This document shows positions 26,154 to 36,531 of a stretch of DNA of 64,000 nt, piece by piece. Numbering within the stretch: position 1 is the first letter of the stretch; every line of letters starts with the position of its first letter. Source of the DNA: Clostridium carboxidivorans P7. GTDB lineage: Bacteria > Bacillota > Clostridia > Clostridiales > Clostridiaceae. The stretch lies in assembly GCF_001038625.1 (NCBI RefSeq), contig NZ_CP011803.1, positions 2,914,001-2,978,000 on the forward strand, in the 5' to 3' direction. The notes beneath the pieces are model-generated. The model was not told where the DNA came from, searched no databases, and was given only the letters and a program-made list of their open reading frames with translations. Position numbers and translations under genes: made by a program.

Positions 26154-26807
26154 TTATATTACATTTTTCTCAGCAGATTTACAAATTTCCGTTAAATCCT
26201 CAATACTATCTATAATGTAATCCGGTTTATATTCTATAAGTTCCTTTAGTGAAAGAGCTGTATATTTTACTAAACAAGTTTTACATCCAGCATTTCTTCC
26301 ACAAAGTATATCATTATGGCTATCTCCAACCATTATGGCCTCTTCTGGTAAAATGTTAAGCAGCTCACAAGCCTTTAATGCTGGATCTCCCAAAGGCTTA
26401 TGCTTTTTTGTATCTTCAGGGCATACTATAACATCCATATATTTATATATATTTATAAGCTCAAGACCTCTAAGTGCCATATTTCTTCTTTTTGAAGTAA
26501 CTATAGCAAGTTTTACGCCCATGCTCTTTAAAGCTTTAAGGCCTTCTTCTACACCGCTAAATTTTGTAGCTAATTCATCATGCTTACTTTCATTGAAACT
26601 TCTAAAAAGATTTAAAAGCAAATCAGCATTTTCGCTATCATATCTTGCCATAGCATCTCTTAAAGGTTCTCCAAAAGTCCTTACTATTTCTTCTCTTGAA
26701 ATATCTTTATTAAAATGTTTGTTAAATGCATACTTAAAACTCTTCACAATAAGATCATTAGTATTTATAAGTGTTCCATCTAAATCAAATAAAACTGCCT
26801 TAATCAT
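26154..26807 (-). CDS. ppaX: HAD phosphatase, probable pyrophosphatase PpaX / phosphoglycolate phosphatase
   Basis: HAD superfamily hydrolase with motif I FDLDGTLINTND (nucleophile Asp8), motif II VTSKRR (Ser near 105), the motif III Lys in KKHKPLGDP and motif IV VGDSHNDI (about 165). The cap contains TFGEPL, typical of Firmicute PpaX, which hydrolyses the pyrophosphate made by HPr-Ser phosphorylase; the length (217) is also that of PpaX. No hprK or lgt gene is adjacent, so phosphoglycolate phosphatase remains possible. GGAGGT ribosome site. Confidence 0.75.
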   Translation of the reverse strand: MIKAVLFDLDGTLINTNDLIVKSFKYAFNKHFNKDISREEIVRTFGEPLRDAMARYDSENADLLLNLFRSFNESKHDELATKFSGVEEGLKALKSMGVKLAIVTSKRRNMALRGLELINIYKYMDVIVCPEDTKKHKPLGDPALKACELLNILPEEAIMVGDSHNDILCGRNAGCKTCLVKYTALSLKELIEYKPDYIIDSIEDLTEICKSAEKNVI

Positions 26808-27101
26808 TTAATCTTCTACCTCCTGCTCATAAGTGACTTTACTACATGGTATCATAGTAAGCACTGAACAACAAGAGTTATACTAATTAAGCTAAACACT
26901 TTTTAATAAGATTAAAGGTAAAATAAATTGTACTTATAACTATTACGTCAAAGGATAAACTTTTAAACTTTTCGATATCTATACCCTTCACTATACTTAC
27001 ACCACCTTAATTTAAATTAATATTCCAATCATAAATCCACTTAAAAAAATACTTTTCACTAACATAAATGATACTCCAATAAAAATAAATTTCAATTCTA
27101 T

Positions 27102-29024
27102 TTATTTTCCTTTGAAGGTCTTTATTAAATTATGATTTAATATATCGTCGGAATACTGAAGTTCTTTCAAATATTGTTCTTTTTCGGCTTTTAAAGCTTC
27201 AGTTTCTGGTATTTTTTCTCCTGTTTTTACATCATAATAGGTATTGGTCCAGGATACATAAAACACTTTTCCATTTGTAAAGGACCCATTTCTAAAAACA
27301 ACCTTACCACTATTACCATTTAAAATATCTTTTCCTAGCATATATTGTCTAGGTAAATTAAACATATTAGCTAAAGTAGGATATAAATCCATTTGTGATG
27401 AATAAGTATGATTTACACCTTTATTTTCATCTCCAGGAAAATGTATAAACATTGGCACCTTTTGATTTTTTACCCAATCATAATCAGTAGCATTATTTAT
27501 TTTTTCAAATTTATAAAGCTCTTGTTCATTATCCTTTGGAATTGCAAAATGATCACCATACAAAACTACAATAGAATTATCTAATATTTTTTCTTTTTCC
27601 AATTTATCTAAAAATGTTCCTAATTGTTGATCTGTATAATGTATACCCTTTAAATAGTTACCCAAAAGAGTACCTTCATATTCACCTACATTAAAATCTC
27701 CATATCCCTTTGTGTCATCATAAGGATAATGACTACTTAGGGTTACTAAAAATGAATAATAAGGCTGCTTAAGAGTTTTTAGTTTATCTAAGCTTTGGTT
27801 TAAAAATGATTTATCACTAAGTCCAAGCCCAACATTCTCATCTATATTAAAACTATGTTGTCCATAAAATTTATCAAACCCTTGTACTGGATACATTACA
27901 TTTCTATTCCAAAATCCTTCATTATTAGCGTGAAAAGCCGCAGTATTATATTGCTTCTCTTTAAGTTCCTTAGCCAAAGAACTATAAGTATTACCACTAT
28001 AACTATAATAAGCTGCACCTGATTCTGCAGGATATAATGAATTATTGGACATAAACTCTGCATCAGAAGTATTTCCCCCTGCTACTTGATAAAAATAGTT
28101 ATCAAAGTACATGCTTTTATTTACCCATCTATTTAAATTCGGAGTTATTTCTTGTCCATTTATTTTCTGATTTATAACAAATCCTTGCAGTGCTTCCACC
28201 TGTATCATTATAAGGTTTTTTCCTTCTGCTGTACCTGTAAAATTAGTTCCAGTACTTTCATTATTTTTAGCCAAAAAGTCTTTTATTTCCTGCTCTCTTG
28301 CAGTTGAAAGCTTAGATGAATTTTTTATAGATGTACTTACAAAATTATATGCATCTATAGCATGGAAATTAATATTTCCTATCATTTTGGTTAAATATAC
28401 TCTATCACTCATTGAACTTATAAGAGTAGGCTGCTCTTTAGATACTGCATAAACAGATTGAGTATCCATTACAACTCCAATAAGTAAAGTTGCCATAAAC
28501 ATACATGCTTTTCTTAAAAACATTTTTTTATTGTTATTTGCAACTTTAAACTTTTTTATAATAGGTGCAAGAAATACTATATCTATTAAATATAAAAAAT
28601 CTTTTACATTAATTAAACTTTTTACACTGGCAGATACTCCAGTTAAAAGTTTTACATTTTTTACAGCCGAAACTGTTATTACATCTTTATAATATCTAAA
28701 ATATACAATATCCGCTATTAAAATTAAACTTATTAAAATATCCAATGTGAACAACAATTTTATTCTTCTACTCTGTTTAAACAGTGTAAAAAAACTAACC
28801 AATATCAGTATAGACGCTATAATAGGACGATCTACCTTAGCGTAAAAATAATCTGGAGATATTTGTTTTCCGTAATGCATGACTTTTACATATATTATAA
28901 TCAAAAACAAAATTAAATCTAGATTATTTTTAATACTTAGCATTAGTTTATCTATATAAGATTTTGTCTTGTCATTTATTTTAAAATGTATCTTATCTTT
29001 TATTTTTAATTTTATATTATTCAC
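27102..29024 (-). CDS. ltaS: lipoteichoic acid synthase family protein (LtaS-type sulfatase fold)
   Basis: 640 residues. Five membrane helices lie in the first 190 residues, then an extracellular alkaline-phosphatase/sulfatase-like domain. Metal and catalytic motifs: IQVEALQGF (Glu), the nucleophile Thr in AGGNTSDAEF, SSHYPYD and YGDHFAIP (Asp-His). A signal-peptidase-like Ala site follows the last helix (SVYAVSK), as in LtaS. It would polymerise glycerol-phosphate from phosphatidylglycerol on the outer face, or prime that chain. GTG start at 29024 with GGAGGG upstream. The two-component genes on its right may regulate envelope genes including this one (inference). Confidence 0.88.
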   Translation of the reverse strand: MNNIKLKIKDKIHFKINDKTKSYIDKLMLSIKNNLDLILFLIIIYVKVMHYGKQISPDYFYAKVDRPIIASILILVSFFTLFKQSRRIKLLFTLDILISLILIADIVYFRYYKDVITVSAVKNVKLLTGVSASVKSLINVKDFLYLIDIVFLAPIIKKFKVANNNKKMFLRKACMFMATLLIGVVMDTQSVYAVSKEQPTLISSMSDRVYLTKMIGNINFHAIDAYNFVSTSIKNSSKLSTAREQEIKDFLAKNNESTGTNFTGTAEGKNLIMIQVEALQGFVINQKINGQEITPNLNRWVNKSMYFDNYFYQVAGGNTSDAEFMSNNSLYPAESGAAYYSYSGNTYSSLAKELKEKQYNTAAFHANNEGFWNRNVMYPVQGFDKFYGQHSFNIDENVGLGLSDKSFLNQSLDKLKTLKQPYYSFLVTLSSHYPYDDTKGYGDFNVGEYEGTLLGNYLKGIHYTDQQLGTFLDKLEKEKILDNSIVVLYGDHFAIPKDNEQELYKFEKINNATDYDWVKNQKVPMFIHFPGDENKGVNHTYSSQMDLYPTLANMFNLPRQYMLGKDILNGNSGKVVFRNGSFTNGKVFYVSWTNTYYDVKTGEKIPETEALKAEKEQYLKELQYSDDILNHNLIKTFKGK

Positions 29025-29148
29025 TTATAACCCTCCTAACTTATAAACTTATATTACTATGATTAAATTACATATTCGTGACAAGTTAATGAATAAATTG
29101 TTAATATCATTATAAAAGCAAGAAATTTTAGAAGGATTATCTTTAAGA

Positions 29149-30681
29149 TTATTTATATAAACTTACTATAAAATAAAACCTAACACCGTTACTTATATTT
29201 TTTACACCATATTCATATCCATGGAGCATAAGTATGTTTTTCACTATAGCAAGACCTACTCCCGTTCCACCTAACTTTCTGTTTCCTGACTTATCTATTT
29301 TATAAAATTTACTCCATATTTTATCCATTTCATCTTCTGGTATTTGTTTACCGCTATTTTCTACATAGACTAAAGCCTTGTTATTCTCTAGTTTTTCTAA
29401 ACTTATCTTAATATATCCATGCTCCCCAGTATGCCTTATAGCATTAGTAATAAAATTTATTAAAACCTGCTCAATTCTTCTCCAATCCGCATATATTTTT
29501 ACATCCTGCTGTAAATTCAATTTAAAATCTATAGAATTATTCTCTATTGGTGCTGAAAATCTTTTAATAGTTGATTCTATAAGTTTATGTGCCAAAAATT
29601 CTTCCTTAATTAATTTAAAATTTCCAGATTCCAACTGAGATAAATCCAGCATATCATAAACCAAATTTCCCATTCTTTTGGATTCATCTATTATTATATC
29701 TATGTAATAGTCCTTATCATCGCCTTCAAATATGCCATCCTTAATTCCTTCGGCATACCCTTCTATTAAACTTATAGGAGTTTTTAATTCATGGGAAACT
29801 GCAGCAACAAATTCCTTTCTCATTTTTTCTAATGCTCTTTCTCTTTCTATATCATTTTCCAGCTTAATATTAGCTTCTTTTAATGAAGTCAATGCTTCAT
29901 CTAAATTTCCTGATAAAAAATTTAAAGTATTAGATAAATTTCCTATTTCATCTTCTCTTTGTATATAGCACTTTTCTGAAAAATCTAAAGCTGCCATCTT
30001 AGATGCTGTTTCATTAATTTTTAAAAGAGGTTTTGATATCATGTTAGAATATAGAAGTGATAATATTATAATCAGTATTACCGCTCCTACATAAAAATAA
30101 AAATAAAATTCTTTTATTACTAAAGATGCTTCATTTACAGGCTGAAGTGAAGATATAGCAAATATTATATTTCCTTTACCAACATTAGAAGTAGCAGTTA
30201 CTATAGTCCTCATTTCATTACTTTTCTTAGAAGTTATCCTAGTTATAGTCTTATCTTCTTTTTTCATGATTTCCATAATATCAGAACTCATTGTCCAAGA
30301 CTTTATAACTTCATTAATGATTCTAATTTTTAAATTATCTGCTTTTTCGTTATTAGACTTCACTATGAATTTCAGATTACCGTTGTTATCTAATATGGCT
30401 ATTTTAGCATTGTTACTTTCTTCAAATTCCTTTATAAGTTCCATTTCTCTTTCTTGTGTTTTGGCCTTGTTATAACTTACCTTGAAATTTTGTATACCAT
30501 CTTGCAAATTAGCCTTTTTCTTACTTACATAAAATTTTTCAAAAAATAAAGATTGAATTAAAAAATTAGTACTTATAAAAATTATAAAAACTATAAAAGT
30601 TACAATAAATAACTTCCAAGTTATACTTTTATTTATCTTATTTGATATATTGTCTTTAAAAAATTTTATGTTTAATTTCAT
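29149..30681 (-). CDS. OmpR-class sensor histidine kinase
   Basis: About 510 residues. N-terminal helix (about 20-45), extracytoplasmic sensor of about 140 residues, second helix near 195-215, HAMP domain (KINETASKMAALDFSEKC), coiled coil, HisKA with VSHELKTPISLIEGYAEG (His about 296), ATPase with N box INFITNAIRHTGEHG and G1/F/G2 in VENSGKQIPEDEMDKIWSKFYK and KLGGTGVGLAIVKNI. ATG at 30681 has AGGTG 8 bases upstream, better than the TTG at 30687. Follows its response regulator by about 11 bases. The ligand is unknown. Confidence 0.9.
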   Translation of the reverse strand: MKLNIKFFKDNISNKINKSITWKLFIVTFIVFIIFISTNFLIQSLFFEKFYVSKKKANLQDGIQNFKVSYNKAKTQEREMELIKEFEESNNAKIAILDNNGNLKFIVKSNNEKADNLKIRIINEVIKSWTMSSDIMEIMKKEDKTITRITSKKSNEMRTIVTATSNVGKGNIIFAISSLQPVNEASLVIKEFYFYFYVGAVILIIILSLLYSNMISKPLLKINETASKMAALDFSEKCYIQREDEIGNLSNTLNFLSGNLDEALTSLKEANIKLENDIERERALEKMRKEFVAAVSHELKTPISLIEGYAEGIKDGIFEGDDKDYYIDIIIDESKRMGNLVYDMLDLSQLESGNFKLIKEEFLAHKLIESTIKRFSAPIENNSIDFKLNLQQDVKIYADWRRIEQVLINFITNAIRHTGEHGYIKISLEKLENNKALVYVENSGKQIPEDEMDKIWSKFYKIDKSGNRKLGGTGVGLAIVKNILMLHGYEYGVKNISNGVRFYFIVSLYK

Positions 30682-30692
30682 ATTCAATACAC

Positions 30693-31373
30693 CTAAGCGT
30701 GTCCTTTCATTTCAAATTTATATCCTGTCCCTCTTACAGTAGATATTAAATATGCCTTTTCACCAAGTTTTTCTCTAAGTCTTTTTATATGCGTATCAAC
30801 AGTTCTTAAATCTCCATAGTAATCTATTCCCCATACTGAATCCAAAATTTGTTCTCTACTAAGCACCATTCCCTTATTTTTAGCGAAATAACTTAACAAT
30901 TCAAATTCCTTTGGAGACAAATATATATCTTCGTCATTGATCTTTGTTTCATGGGCTTTTTCATTTATATAAAGTCCATCAAAAAAGTTATCTTGATTAT
31001 TTTCATCTGGATAAGCTCTCTTTAAAAGTGCTTTTACTTTAGCTACTAACAATTTAGGACTGAAAGGCTTTGTAACATAATTATCTGTTCCTAACTCAAA
31101 CCCCAATATTTGATCTTCATCTTCTGCTTTTGCAGTAAGCATAATAACTGGAACTTGAGATATTTTTCTAATTTCTTTACAAGTTGTCCATCCATCCATG
31201 ACAGGCATCATTATATCTAGTACCACCAATTCCACAGTATTTTCTTTAAAAATCTTCAATGCATCCTTGCCATTTTCTGCTTGAAGCACATTAAAGCCTT
31301 CCTTTTTTAAATAAGCATCTATTAAAAATCGCATTCTCTCTTCATCATCTACAATTAATATAGTTTTATTCAT
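30693..31373 (-). CDS. OmpR/PhoB-family response regulator
   Basis: 226 residues. Receiver: ILIVDDEERMR, phospho-acceptor in LVVLDIMMPVMDG (about 52), TAKAEDED and the Lys in YVTKPFSPK. The winged-helix output domain (about 130-226) ends in DTHIKRLREKLG...ISTVRGTGYKFE. ATG at 31373 after AGGAG (7-base spacing). First gene of the pair with the kinase at 29149-30681. It is similar in style to the VanR-like regulator at 49.6 kb but clearly distinct. Confidence 0.92.
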   Translation of the reverse strand: MNKTILIVDDEERMRFLIDAYLKKEGFNVLQAENGKDALKIFKENTVELVVLDIMMPVMDGWTTCKEIRKISQVPVIMLTAKAEDEDQILGFELGTDNYVTKPFSPKLLVAKVKALLKRAYPDENNQDNFFDGLYINEKAHETKINDEDIYLSPKEFELLSYFAKNKGMVLSREQILDSVWGIDYYGDLRTVDTHIKRLREKLGEKAYLISTVRGTGYKFEMKGHA

Positions 31374-31486
31374 GTTCAATCTCCTAACTTTAAATCAGTA
31401 ATCAAAGATTAACAAATAGTTCTAATTACCTTTTTTTAGTTTAACCACCTACTGTTACAACACATTGTCAAACTTGTTAATAAATT

Positions 31487-32026
31487 TTAAACATATTCTT
31501 TTTCCTTTTCTAAAAATATGTTATAGGTTTCATCATCATAATTGCACATAACTACAGTTTCTAAACAGTCAGCCTTATTTTTTAAAAACTCCGTTGTAGT
31601 TTTTACTAATATATCTGCACATTTATCCTTTGGAAATCCAAATATGCCAGAGCTTATGGCTGGCATGGATATAGACTTCAATCCATAGGCTTCTGCTACA
31701 TTTAGCACATTATCAACTGTTTTTTTTAATTTTTCTTCTTCATTTCCTTCTCCCATTCTAGGCCCTACCACATGTAATATAAATTTGCAGGGCAATTTAT
31801 ATCCATCAGTAACAACACAATTAGTTACATCTAGAAATCCTCTCTTTTTAATTAAATTATTGCTATCCTTTTGTATCTGCATTCCACCTGCTTTTACTAT
31901 TGCTGCTGCAGCGCCTCCCCCATGCTTCAACGCTCCATTTGCAGGATTAACTATAGCATCTGTTTCTTCCTTTGTAATGTCTCCTTTTTTGATTATTATA
32001 CTCTTATTGCCGTCAATTTTAATCAT
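31487..32026 (-). CDS. macro-domain protein (ADP-ribose binding / de-ADP-ribosylase)
   Basis: About 179 residues forming one macro domain: GDITKEETDAIVNPANGALKHGGGAAAAI (residues 12-40, ADP-ribose contacts Asp, Asn and the glycine loop), GYKLPCKFILHVVGPR, and SMPAISSGIFGFPKDKCADIL, the phosphate-binding loop. Related to YmdB/O-acetyl-ADP-ribose deacetylases. The ribosome site AAGGTGGG fits the ATG at 32026; the frame also opens at GTG 32038 and ATG 32032. It is divergent from the helicase-nuclease gene 175 bases away; macro domains occur in NAD-linked defence systems, but this is only a neighbour observation. Confidence 0.88.
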   Translation of the reverse strand: MIKIDGNKSIIIKKGDITKEETDAIVNPANGALKHGGGAAAAIVKAGGMQIQKDSNNLIKKRGFLDVTNCVVTDGYKLPCKFILHVVGPRMGEGNEEEKLKKTVDNVLNVAEAYGLKSISMPAISSGIFGFPKDKCADILVKTTTEFLKNKADCLETVVMCNYDDETYNIFLEKEKEYV

Positions 32027-32200
32027 AAACATCCCCACCTTTAACTAAATCCAATATTTATAAAATAATCTTACAATTACTAAGACTTTTTTTCAATATG
32101 AATATAGTCATATAGATGTGCAGTTATAGTACTAATACCTACACATCTATGCTATAATAAAATGTATGATTTAATGTAGACTATTTAGGAGGTTTTTATT

Positions 32201-35200
32201 TTGGACACGAGAGAAAAAATACGAAATATATTTTTGTACTTGCTAAGTATAAAGAACATGGATAAAAAAATAGTAAGAGATGTTACAAAATATATTAAAG
32301 TAATTTCTGAATCGGATTTGTATAACAAAAAAGGATGTTTAGTAAATAAAAGTGATGATGAAAACTGGCTCACAGTTGGTAAAGAATGTGATGATTTATA
32401 CAACACTTTATTTAAAATATATTCTACTATGGAGAAAAACAGTGAAGATCTAGAAATAATTTGGGGACATGGACTTTTAAGCTTAGAAGTAAATGGTGAA
32501 AAAATAATTCATCCTATGTTTAGTACTAAAATGGTACTTAACTTTAATAGCGAAAAAGCCATATTTACTCTTTCTCCCTACAATAATATAACAAACTTTG
32601 AAATAGGAATATTGGAAGGTTTGGATTTGCCTAATCTAGATAAGATATTAGATATTTCATTAGATATAAAAAAGAATGGAATAGATGCAAGAAATATATG
32701 TGATATAGAAGCTATTTTAATTAATATTTTAAATTGTTTAAGTGCAGAACTTGAAGAAAATTCATTAAATAAAGATATTGTTTCTTTAAACTCCGTAAAG
32801 GTTTCAACATCACCTGTTTTTTACAACTCTCCCTGCATTATTTTAAGAAACATAGATACTAGGATATGGGATATAGAACTTAAGGATATATTAAATTACA
32901 TAGACAAAGGTAATCCTATTCCTAAAACTATAGAATCCTTAGTAAAGGAAACAAATTCTTTAGGTAATACTGATATTTATAATGAATGGGAAGGCATAGG
33001 TAAAGACATATTATTTCCTCTGCCAGCTAATGAAGAACAAAAAGAAATAACTAAAAGACTTGCTAACAATTTTGGAGTAGTAGTTCAGGGACCTCCTGGA
33101 ACCGGTAAAAGCCATACTATATGCAATTTAATATGTCATCTTATGGCTCACGGAAAAAGAGTTTTAGTTACCAGTCAAACAGATAAAGCTCTAAAGGTAT
33201 TATCTGAAAAAATACCAGAAGAAATAAGATCCTTATGCATAAGTCTTTTAGGTAATGACACAAAAGCTTTAAAGGATTTAGATGAATCAGTAAGAAAAAT
33301 CACTGAAAACTTATCCATTAATCCTAGTACTCTTTTAAAGGAAATTGAGCCTGTAGAAGCAGAATTGAAAAAATGTAGAAAAAATATAGAAAACCTTATG
33401 AGTGAATTAAAGGAAGCTGAATCCTTTGAAAATAAAACTGTAAATTATAGAAATGAAAGCTTTACCCTTACTCAATTATCGAAATGGATTAATGAAAATA
33501 AAAATACCTGTTCATGGATAGATGATAGTATAGAAATGAAAACTAGAGCATCCTTGTCTCAACAGGATTTTCACAGCCTTATAAAGCTTATGAAAGAAAA
33601 CAAAAAAGAATATATTGATAAATTAAATAAGGTTGGAAATTTACTGTACAAGCTTCCTTCTTATAATGAACTAACAGAAACCTTAAGCAGAGTAAATTTC
33701 TTAGAAGATAATTTGAATAAATACAGAAAAAATGTAGAATTATGCACTATAGAAATTGGTAATGAGAAGCTAGAAGAATTTTTAAAATTTATTACAACAG
33801 CTAGAGACAAAATATCATTAATAGAAAACGGATGGCTTAAATCCGTATTAAAATCTTATTATAGCAATGATGCTTATGAAGAGTTTTGGAAGGATATAAT
33901 TTTAAACTTAAATAAACATGTAAATGAAATAAGTGTTATAAAGCAAATAGTAAATTCACACAATATAAAATTTCCTGTTGGCATAGATATAACTAAGCTT
34001 AAGGATGACTTTAAAATAATTCATGACCAAATTAATTCTAAAGGAAAACTTGGTTCCATATTTAAATTACTTCATAATCAATGCAACTACATTCTACAGG
34101 ATTGTGAAGTAGATTACAGACCTTTAACTACTAAAGAACAGTGTGATATATTTAGTAAAGCTATAGACAAGGAAATTTTAGAAAGAAATCTTAGAACCTT
34201 ATGGAATAACACAGTAAAAGAATATGGTGGAAAGATAATAACTAATTCAGATAGCAACCTTTTAAATACTATTTCAGAAAATATATTGAAAATAGAAATT
34301 ATAATTAATTGGGAAGAATCTTACACAAGGATCATAAAAGAATACTTAGATAACTCGAAATTTCCTATTGAACTTAATTTATATAGCAAAAAAGATTATG
34401 ATTATTTAATAAACATATTCCAATCTGTAAAATACTTAAGAGAATATGAGGAATTAAATAATAAATTACAAGCTACCAGACAGCTATTTATAAAAAATGA
34501 TTATTTAAGTGAAGCTTCTGATTGGATTGCAGACTATGATAAGACAAAAATCAGAAAGTTATATGATGAACTGTGGAAGCTCAAGGATATAAAGAATACA
34601 TCTGATAAAATAAATACTTATATTAGTAAACTTAAAGGTACATGCCCTACATTTACCAAAAAGCTATTAAGTCAATGGGCTGATAATTCTATTGATGACA
34701 ATTATAAAAATTGGGATGATGCTTGGAAATGGAAAGCTGGCAGTTCTCTTTTAAAGGAAATATACAAGTTAAAACCTGATCAATTAGAACAAGATATAGA
34801 AGCTGAAAAATCAAGAGAAACTATGCTGATAAAAGAGATAGTAGCCAAAAAAACCTGGTACAACCAAATTATACACACTACTGAATCTCAAAAAAGAAGC
34901 CTTTTTACCTGGATGGAATCTATAAAAAGAATTGGAAAAGGTACAGGAAAACAAGCTTCAAAGTATAGAAGATTAGCTCAAAAAGAGATGGAAAATTGTA
35001 AGGGTGTTATACCTGTTTGGATTATGCCTCTAAATAAAGTTATAGAAACTATAAAGTTGGAAGATGATTTATTTGATGTAGTTATTGTGGACGAAAGCAG
35101 TCAAAGTGACATTTCAGCAATTACTGTATTACTTAGAGGTAAGAGAGCTGTTATTGTTGGTGATGAATGGCAAATAAGCCCTGAAGCTATCGGTAAAGAT

Positions 35201-36244
35201 AATGAAATGGTGGAAAATCTAATTCATAGATATTTAAAAGAGATTCCTCATAGTGAATGGTTTGATTTAAAAACAAGCCTTTATCACACAGCATTAAGGG
35301 TGTTTCCTAGCCGGTTAGTACTTAAGGAACATTTTAGATGTGCTCCTAGTATAATAGATTTCAGCAATAATCTATGTTATTCTGGAGAAATTATACCTTT
35401 AAGGTGTCCTGAAGCTTCAGATTCATTTTCACCTGTAGTTTCTGCAGTTAAAGTGGAAAATGGTCTTAAAGATCTATCTAAAAATGTAAATGAAGAGGAA
35501 GCAGCAGCTATAGTAAATAAAATAGTTCAGTGCTGCAGTGATGAAAAATATAAAAATATGACTATGGGTGTTATTTCTCTTTTAGGAGAAGCTCAAAGCG
35601 AACTTATAGAAAATATGCTTAAGGAAAGCCTAGGCATTGAAGAAATGATACGTAGAAGGTTAATATGCGGTGATGCTTATTCCTTCCAAGGTGATGAAAG
35701 AGATATAATTTTCTTATCTTTAGTTATTGCTAAAAATGCTAAGTTTACAGCTTTGACTAAAGAATCTGATATAAGAAGATTTAACGTAGCTGCGAGCCGT
35801 GCCAGAAATCAAATGTTCTTATTTCACAGCGTAGATATAGAAGATTTGAATCCAAAATGTGTAAGATCAAGCCTTTTAAGTTATTGCCTAGACAGCGAAA
35901 AGAAATCCTTACAGTATGAAAAGGGAAATAACTTATTAGTATCTGGTTTTAAAAACGACGTATTATGTGCTCTTGAAAAAAGAGGCTACAAGGTTAAACC
36001 TAATATAAAAATAGGAAAATACAAGATAGATTTTGTAATAGAAGGAACTTACGGCAGGCTAGCAATAGATTGCTGCGGGGAAGACACTGCATTCTCCTCA
36101 AATTGGGAAGAAAATCATAACAGAAGAATGACTCTTCAAAGAGTTGGCTGGAAATTCTTTATACTGAGGGAAAGCGAATTTTACTATAATCCTAATAATT
36201 GTATAGATAAAATTTCACATTATTTGGAGTTAAATCAAGGATAA
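32201..36244 (+). CDS. SF1 (Dna2/Upf1-like) helicase with C-terminal REase-like (MTES_1575/Vsr-type) domain
   Basis: 1347 residues. The N-terminal 290 residues are unassigned. Walker A GPPGTGKS is at 297-304. A very long, mostly helical insert of about 650 residues separates it from the DEAD-type motif II, VIVDESSQ (Asp964-Glu965). Motif III GDEWQISP, then RecA-2 motifs EHFRCAPSI, SFQGDERDIIFLSLV and NVAASRARNQMFLFHS follow. The last 100 residues look like a PD-(D/E)XK fold (YKIDFVIEGTYGRLAIDCC, then NHNRRMTLQRVGWKFFIL), as in DUF559/MTES_1575. The usual ECDG motif reads DCCG, so catalysis may be altered. TTG start with TTAGGAGGT upstream. A candidate single-protein defence factor. Confidence 0.85.
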   Translation: MDTREKIRNIFLYLLSIKNMDKKIVRDVTKYIKVISESDLYNKKGCLVNKSDDENWLTVGKECDDLYNTLFKIYSTMEKNSEDLEIIWGHGLLSLEVNGEKIIHPMFSTKMVLNFNSEKAIFTLSPYNNITNFEIGILEGLDLPNLDKILDISLDIKKNGIDARNICDIEAILINILNCLSAELEENSLNKDIVSLNSVKVSTSPVFYNSPCIILRNIDTRIWDIELKDILNYIDKGNPIPKTIESLVKETNSLGNTDIYNEWEGIGKDILFPLPANEEQKEITKRLANNFGVVVQGPPGTGKSHTICNLICHLMAHGKRVLVTSQTDKALKVLSEKIPEEIRSLCISLLGNDTKALKDLDESVRKITENLSINPSTLLKEIEPVEAELKKCRKNIENLMSELKEAESFENKTVNYRNESFTLTQLSKWINENKNTCSWIDDSIEMKTRASLSQQDFHSLIKLMKENKKEYIDKLNKVGNLLYKLPSYNELTETLSRVNFLEDNLNKYRKNVELCTIEIGNEKLEEFLKFITTARDKISLIENGWLKSVLKSYYSNDAYEEFWKDIILNLNKHVNEISVIKQIVNSHNIKFPVGIDITKLKDDFKIIHDQINSKGKLGSIFKLLHNQCNYILQDCEVDYRPLTTKEQCDIFSKAIDKEILERNLRTLWNNTVKEYGGKIITNSDSNLLNTISENILKIEIIINWEESYTRIIKEYLDNSKFPIELNLYSKKDYDYLINIFQSVKYLREYEELNNKLQATRQLFIKNDYLSEASDWIADYDKTKIRKLYDELWKLKDIKNTSDKINTYISKLKGTCPTFTKKLLSQWADNSIDDNYKNWDDAWKWKAGSSLLKEIYKLKPDQLEQDIEAEKSRETMLIKEIVAKKTWYNQIIHTTESQKRSLFTWMESIKRIGKGTGKQASKYRRLAQKEMENCKGVIPVWIMPLNKVIETIKLEDDLFDVVIVDESSQSDISAITVLLRGKRAVIVGDEWQISPEAIGKDNEMVENLIHRYLKEIPHSEWFDLKTSLYHTALRVFPSRLVLKEHFRCAPSIIDFSNNLCYSGEIIPLRCPEASDSFSPVVSAVKVENGLKDLSKNVNEEEAAAIVNKIVQCCSDEKYKNMTMGVISLLGEAQSELIENMLKESLGIEEMIRRRLICGDAYSFQGDERDIIFLSLVIAKNAKFTALTKESDIRRFNVAASRARNQMFLFHSVDIEDLNPKCVRSSLLSYCLDSEKKSLQYEKGNNLLVSGFKNDVLCALEKRGYKVKPNIKIGKYKIDFVIEGTYGRLAIDCCGEDTAFSSNWEENHNRRMTLQRVGWKFFILRESEFYYNPNNCIDKISHYLELNQG

Positions 36245-36248
36245 CATA

Positions 36249-36291
36249 AAGGTAGCAGCTGTATGTAAAAATAATATATAGCTGCTACCTT
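36249..36291. terminator. hairpin after the helicase-nuclease gene
   Basis: Perfect 12-bp stem AAGGTAGCAGCT / AGCTGCTACCTT just after the stop. The T run is weak, so termination is likely but not certain; it lies between convergent genes. Confidence 0.6.
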
Positions 36292-36309
36292 GTATTCACT
36301 TGGCTTTTA

Positions 36310-36531
36310 TTAGGCACTTAATATTAACTCGTCTACCTTACATCGTAAAACTTTAGCAAGGACGACTACTTTTTGAAAACTTGGATTTTTCTTATCCCCT
36401 CTTTCTAACTCCTCTAAATAAGATTTTGAAATTGAAGTTTCGTATTTCGGATTCTTCGTAAGATTTTGGATATCCAAAGTAGTATATCCAAGATTCAATC
36501 TTATATCACGAATTTTTTTACCGTTTAACAT
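36310..36531 (-). CDS. small XRE-type helix-turn-helix regulator
   Basis: 73 residues, all of it one Cro/C1-type DNA-binding domain: GKKIRDIRLNLGYTTLDIQ..., SISKSYLEELERGDKKNPSFQKVVVLAKVL. TAGGGGG ribosome site before the ATG. Convergent with the helicase-nuclease gene and separated only by a hairpin, so it might belong to the same functional island, but nothing else links them. Could equally be an isolated regulator of the SinR/phage-repressor kind. Confidence 0.8.
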   Translation of the reverse strand: MLNGKKIRDIRLNLGYTTLDIQNLTKNPKYETSISKSYLEELERGDKKNPSFQKVVVLAKVLRCKVDELILSA

